Positions 8,370 through 10,689 of a stretch of 10,689 nucleotides of DNA are shown here, one piece after another; position 1 is the first letter of the stretch; each line of letters starts with the position of its first letter. A model generated the notes under the pieces. It saw only the letters and a list, made by a program, of their open reading frames with translations. It was not told where the DNA came from and searched no databases. Source of the stretch: Euperipatoides rowelli (taxonomy: Eukaryota > Onychophora > Udeonychophora > Euonychophora > Peripatopsidae); NCBI GenBank assembly GCA_003024985.2, contig PXIH01S0065178.1; one strand, given 5' to 3'. The position numbers were made by a program, and so were the translations under genes.

Positions 8370-8454
8370 CTTCTTTCAATCTGTGTTGCAGTTCTTCGGA
8401 AGCCGATATTTCATATTCTTGTCCAGCAAAAAGTACTCGTAAGGCAGAAGCCAT
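8370..8454 (-). CDS. Candidate alternative first coding exon (or start of another gene)
   Basis: An ATG in AAAATGGCT, the same nine bases as the start at 4438, opens MASALRVLFAGQEYEISASE, then LQHRLKE, and ends after one base of the next codon at GAAG|GTATTTT. The donor is phase 1, as in exon 1, so splicing to 1612 would keep frame and give a 428-residue protein. The opening resembles that of exon 1: MA, a basic residue, an aliphatic pair, F, three variable residues, then EY. An upstream in-frame ATG at 8553 would add 33 residues, but its context is poorer. This stretch is visibly less A+T-rich than its surroundings. The donor is only moderate (GTATTT). It may instead belong to a paralogous gene or be a decayed duplicate. 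Confidence 0.4.
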
Positions 8455-8471
8455 TTTGACTAATCTGCGCT

Positions 8472-8497
8472 CACTGAGCAGATGCACTGAGCAAATG
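8472..8497 (-). repeat. 13-bp tandem repeat in the leader of the candidate alternative exon
   Basis: CACTGAGCAGATG (8472-8484) is followed directly by CACTGAGCAAATG (8485-8497), 12 of 13 identical. Related GCTCA words surround it. It lies just 5' of the ATG at 8454 on the minus strand, so it would fall in the 5' UTR or, if the ATG at 8553 is used, in the coding part. Confidence 0.8.
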
Positions 8498-8640
8498 CCA
8501 GTTCGCTCAATCTGCTCAACTTCCGCTTGATAGCCTTGAAAGGAAGCTGGCATTTTTTAAAATTAGTGACTATATAAAACAAAGGTCCCTCTTTTATTGG
8601 AAATTCAGTTAATTTTATAGTAAATAAATAATTAGCAAGC

Positions 8641-8946
8641 ATGTTTACGAGTGTATTTTTATCTTTGAGACTGATAAAACAAAAGACTGATGAAATGAAC
8701 AAGCTTGTTACAGCCAAGGAGGAACCAGAAAAAAAAAAAAACAATAGTATCACGCAAATTGATGAGAAATTAAGAATAGAACCAGAACCAAGGGCATCCG
8801 CAGAAAAAAATTCAGGTGGTGTTTGGGGGGGAGAAAATTTTACATTTGATAATTTTTTTTTCATTAGAAATATTTTGATAAGCTTTGTTGTTTTTTGTTG
8901 TTTTTTTAGTTATAAGGAAGATTTGCTAAGAAAAAAAGCCAAATAA
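8641..8946 (+). other. Charged open reading stretch, 101 codons, doubtful
   Basis: ATG to TAA on the plus strand. The middle part (LIKQKTDEMNKLVTAKEEPE and following) is rich in Lys, Glu, Asp and Asn, as in a coiled coil. The C-terminal third is Phe-rich translation of T runs. It contains the repeat word GGGCATCCGCAGA at 8792-8804 and the first copy of a 21-bp direct repeat, so it crosses repeat DNA. No domain, Kozak context or splice partner is evident. It is more likely a chance frame or a fossil fragment than a gene. Confidence 0.12.
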
Positions 8947-8978
8947 TCTATATTTTCCATTAGAAATATTTTGATAAG
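8862..8978. repeat. 21-bp exact direct repeat pair
   Basis: CATTAGAAATATTTTGATAA followed by G occurs at 8862-8882 and again at 8958-8978. AAATATTTTGATAAG from it also occurs, inverted, in the hAT-like element at 3704-3718. This ties the relic to that transposon family. Confidence 0.8.
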
Positions 8979-9096
8979 TTTTTTTTTTTTTTATTATTGT
9001 ATGGAAATTTTGGAATATTATTAAACATGGACAACTTTATATTAGATACCAACATTTTTGGTTAGTCTAATTTATCCTTTGCAGCTCGATACTCAG

Positions 9097-9348
9097 TGTT
9101 GGATTGGCCAGGTTGGCAATTGCCAGGGGGGCCTTTGGATTTTTTTTAATTAACTAAAAAAAAAGTTATCTATCCCCCTCCCAAAGTTATCATTGGGAGG
9201 GGGATGGATGGGTCTGTAGTCTCCCAAGACTACAGACCCAGGGGGTGGTGTGTTTGAACCAGGTCCCCCTTCCCATCTATAGGTTTGAACCAACTCCATT
9301 AATACTATATAGTTATGACCAGGGCTGATGGGATGGGGGGGGGGGATG
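9097..9348. repeat. GC-rich transposon relic with two perfect hairpins
   Basis: It begins with a hAT-like CAGTGTTGGATTGGCCAGG, contains TTGGCAATTGCC and a G run, then two adjacent inverted repeats: 9172-9184 with 9193-9205 (13 bp, 8-nt loop) and 9209-9222 with 9227-9240 (14 bp, loop CCCA). GTTTGAACCA occurs twice (9252-9261, 9283-9292). It ends near an 11-G run (9335-9345). No matching right terminus or target duplication was found. Confidence 0.45.
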
Positions 9349-9490
9349 CAGGGGTGTCCAATCAATTTTGCCTTGGTGTCAAAATTTAGAATTTTTCCGC
9401 ACCAAAAATCTTACCCGGTGCCAAGGACTATTTTAATCTTTTTTTCCAAGCTTCAGAGGTCTCTGGTGCCATTTGGTGCCAATAGAATAT
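9349..9490 (+). repeat. Possible second hAT-like terminus
   Basis: CAGGGGTGTCCAATC is a typical hAT-type left end. The following sequence repeats GGTGCCAA words (about 9418-9424, 9465-9482) and GCCTTGGTGTC. No inverse copy of the terminus (GGACACCCCTG) occurs downstream in the window, so it would be truncated or extend differently. Confidence 0.3.
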
Positions 9491-10035
9491 TTTTTTAAAA
9501 TCATCTAAATTCATTTGAAATTTAATGTATTTTATTTTATTCAAAATTATGATATGTGCATCTTTCAACAAACAATGTTAGGATCAATTCTAAAAGAAAC
9601 AATGTTAGGCTAATTTATTTTAAATATTTTAAAGCAATACTTCATATTGAAGACAATTTACCTACATTACAGTAAATTATTACTATTCCCCATCACTTTT
9701 TTCCCCTCCTTTTATATAGAAAGGAAATGATTTCATGTCTCTTTAGTCCATGGCTATAGCCATACAGCATTTAGTGGGATGCTACCTGTCCTTTATTCAT
9801 TTACAACAGTTTAATTTTAAAAAACAAATTCCAGAAAATTACTACTAGTAAATTTGTAGTAAATTTTAATTGGCGACTTAACGTATAGTCTACTAATTTA
9901 AAATATTATTAAAACTTAGAACTTAATACAATAAAACAGAGAAAAAAATTATTGTAAAACAATTTAATTTTTAATTTCAATAATGTATGACAATAAAATT
10001 GTCTTGTTATTTAAATATTAAAGAAAAAATAAGAC
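9491..10035. other. No gene recognised
   Basis: A+T-rich DNA. Only small items were seen: a 13-bp direct repeat AAACAATGTTAGG (9570-9582, 9597-9609) and the short hairpin GACAAT-AAA-ATTGTC (9989-10003). Confidence 0.5.

Positions 10036-10080
<45 letters not shown>
10036..10080 (+). repeat. (AAT)15 microsatellite
   Basis: Fifteen uninterrupted AAT units, followed by an imperfect GATAATAAAA continuation. Confidence 0.97.
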
Positions 10081-10082
<2 letters not shown>

Positions 10083-10148
10083 TAATAAAATCCGTTTTGA
10101 TGAGTAACTTTCAAATAATTCTTCTGCTAATCCTCTGACAAATCTTTA

Positions 10149-10158
10149 ACTTACCTAG
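10149..10158 (-). promoter_or_regulatory. Candidate 5' splice site, minus strand
   Basis: On the minus strand it reads CTAG|GTAAGTTAAAG, a consensus donor. The sequence just upstream has no convincing coding frame, so if real it would end a non-coding first exon of a minus-strand transcript, possibly of the Myb/SANT-like gene. The consensus alone is weak evidence in A+T-rich DNA. Confidence 0.2.
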
Positions 10159-10267
10159 ACACACTTGTGATGTAACTTAAACAAGTTTGGAAGCAGCAAC
10201 AAAAGTTAGAATCACAGTAGAAAACATAAAGAAGTTTATTTCACAAGAATGAGAAGAAATGATTGAA

Positions 10268-10473
10268 GAATGAGACATTTAATTTAGAAAATACTGTATA
10301 CTGTGTTTAAAAAAAGGTAAAGATAGAAAAGAATCAAGATATCAAATCACAGCAATTGAGGTTTGTTTAATTTCTTTTTAGGAATCTAATTAATGTAAGG
10401 AATGAGACACATTTTATTTAGAAAGTATACTGTATGTGTTTTGTTTTTTTTAAAAAAGTAAAGATGGAAAAGA
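10268..10473 (+). repeat. Diverged direct duplication, two copies of about 65-75 bp
   Basis: Copy A (10268-10332) and copy B (10400-10473) share GAATGAGACA, TTTAGAAA, TACTGTAT, GTGTTT, an A/T run, GTAAAGAT and GGAAAAGA or AGAAAAGA in the same order, 132 bases apart. Confidence 0.7.
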
Positions 10474-10653
10474 AAATAACATTTTTATTGCTGTCGCTAT
10501 TTCATTTAAGCTTATCGCTTTTTTATGCTTAAAATAGTTCATGTTGCTGTTTGTCGCTGGCAACAAAATCTATGCTAAAGCCATAAATTTCCGGTGTAAG
10601 CGCTAATGGCTGCTTCGTTACTTAGTTTTCTCTTACAAATATATAGTTTTTTA

Positions 10654-10677
10654 TACTAATATTCTTTTCTTTTCTAG
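10654..10677 (+). promoter_or_regulatory. Candidate 3' splice site at the window edge, plus strand
   Basis: TACTAAT (10654-10660), a near-perfect branch-site word, is followed by a pyrimidine run ATTCTTTTCTTTTCTAG ending at 10677. An exon would start at 10678, but only 12 bases are visible. Sequence at 10480-10640 is less A+T-rich and includes TTCCGG, which could be promoter or first-exon DNA of a plus-strand gene running out of the window. No upstream donor was settled. Confidence 0.35.
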
Positions 10678-10689
10678 TTAAAACAGATG

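Noticed and set aside
8460-8864. 134-codon minus-strand open frame
   Set aside because: It overlaps the leader of the candidate exon and relic DNA, has Phe runs from poly-T and shows no domain.
9252-9292. GGTTCAAAC on the minus strand as a tRNA or tRNA-derived SINE B box
   Set aside because: No A box or cloverleaf could be found at the right distance; the word is simply duplicated within the relic.
9150-9365. 71-codon minus-strand open frame with PPP runs
   Set aside because: The prolines come from the G runs and hairpins of a transposon relic.

Overview
The window looks like nuclear DNA from an invertebrate animal. It is strongly A+T-rich, has long homopolymer runs (T, A and, unusually often, G/C runs of 10-14), a (TA)n and an (AAT)n microsatellite, many decayed transposon fragments and very little coding sequence. 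The coding exons carry GT-AG splice signals with clear polypyrimidine tracts, and nothing looks bacterial (no dense ORFs, no operons). From memory, the gene's Myb/SANT family is common in arthropod genomes, but the species cannot be resolved from the sequence. Two N bases (5714, 7607) indicate a draft or consensus assembly.

One gene is well supported, on the minus strand. Exon 1 (4438-4282, ATG start) ends at a consensus GTAAGT donor. A 2.67 kb intron (4281-1613) separates it from the large terminal exon (1612-411), which is preceded by a T10-CAG acceptor. The splice phases match (1 base + 2 bases), giving a 452-residue protein: a novel N-terminal segment, a Myb/SANT-like trihelix DNA-binding domain, 14 exact-length hexapeptide repeats with regularly spaced cysteine, a Ser/Pro-rich linker and a C-terminal amphipathic helix. 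It is probably a sequence-specific DNA-binding or transposon-derived regulatory protein. A second candidate first exon (about 8454-8370) has the same nine-base start context, a related opening peptide and the same donor phase. It could be an alternative first exon (428-residue product) or the start of a different gene.

Layout: 1-410, 3' UTR, possible poly(A) signals and downstream DNA; 411-1612, terminal exon; 1613-4281, intron with a (TA)n tract, G-rich transposon relics, a foldback-like repeat and a hAT-type non-autonomous transposon (3339-3806) with perfect 8-bp target-site duplications; 4282-4438, first exon; 4439-8369, repeat-filled DNA that includes a 1.7 kb array of one diverged repeat in head-to-head orientation (about 5540-7240); 8370-8553, candidate alternative exon; 8555-10689, further transposon relics, two neighbouring perfect hairpins (9172-9240), an (AAT)15 tract, an 80-bp direct duplication, and isolated splice-like signals at 10154 (minus) and 10677 (plus). 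The plus-strand signal may be the edge of the next gene.

No RNA gene, CRISPR array, viral gene or toxin gene was recognised.
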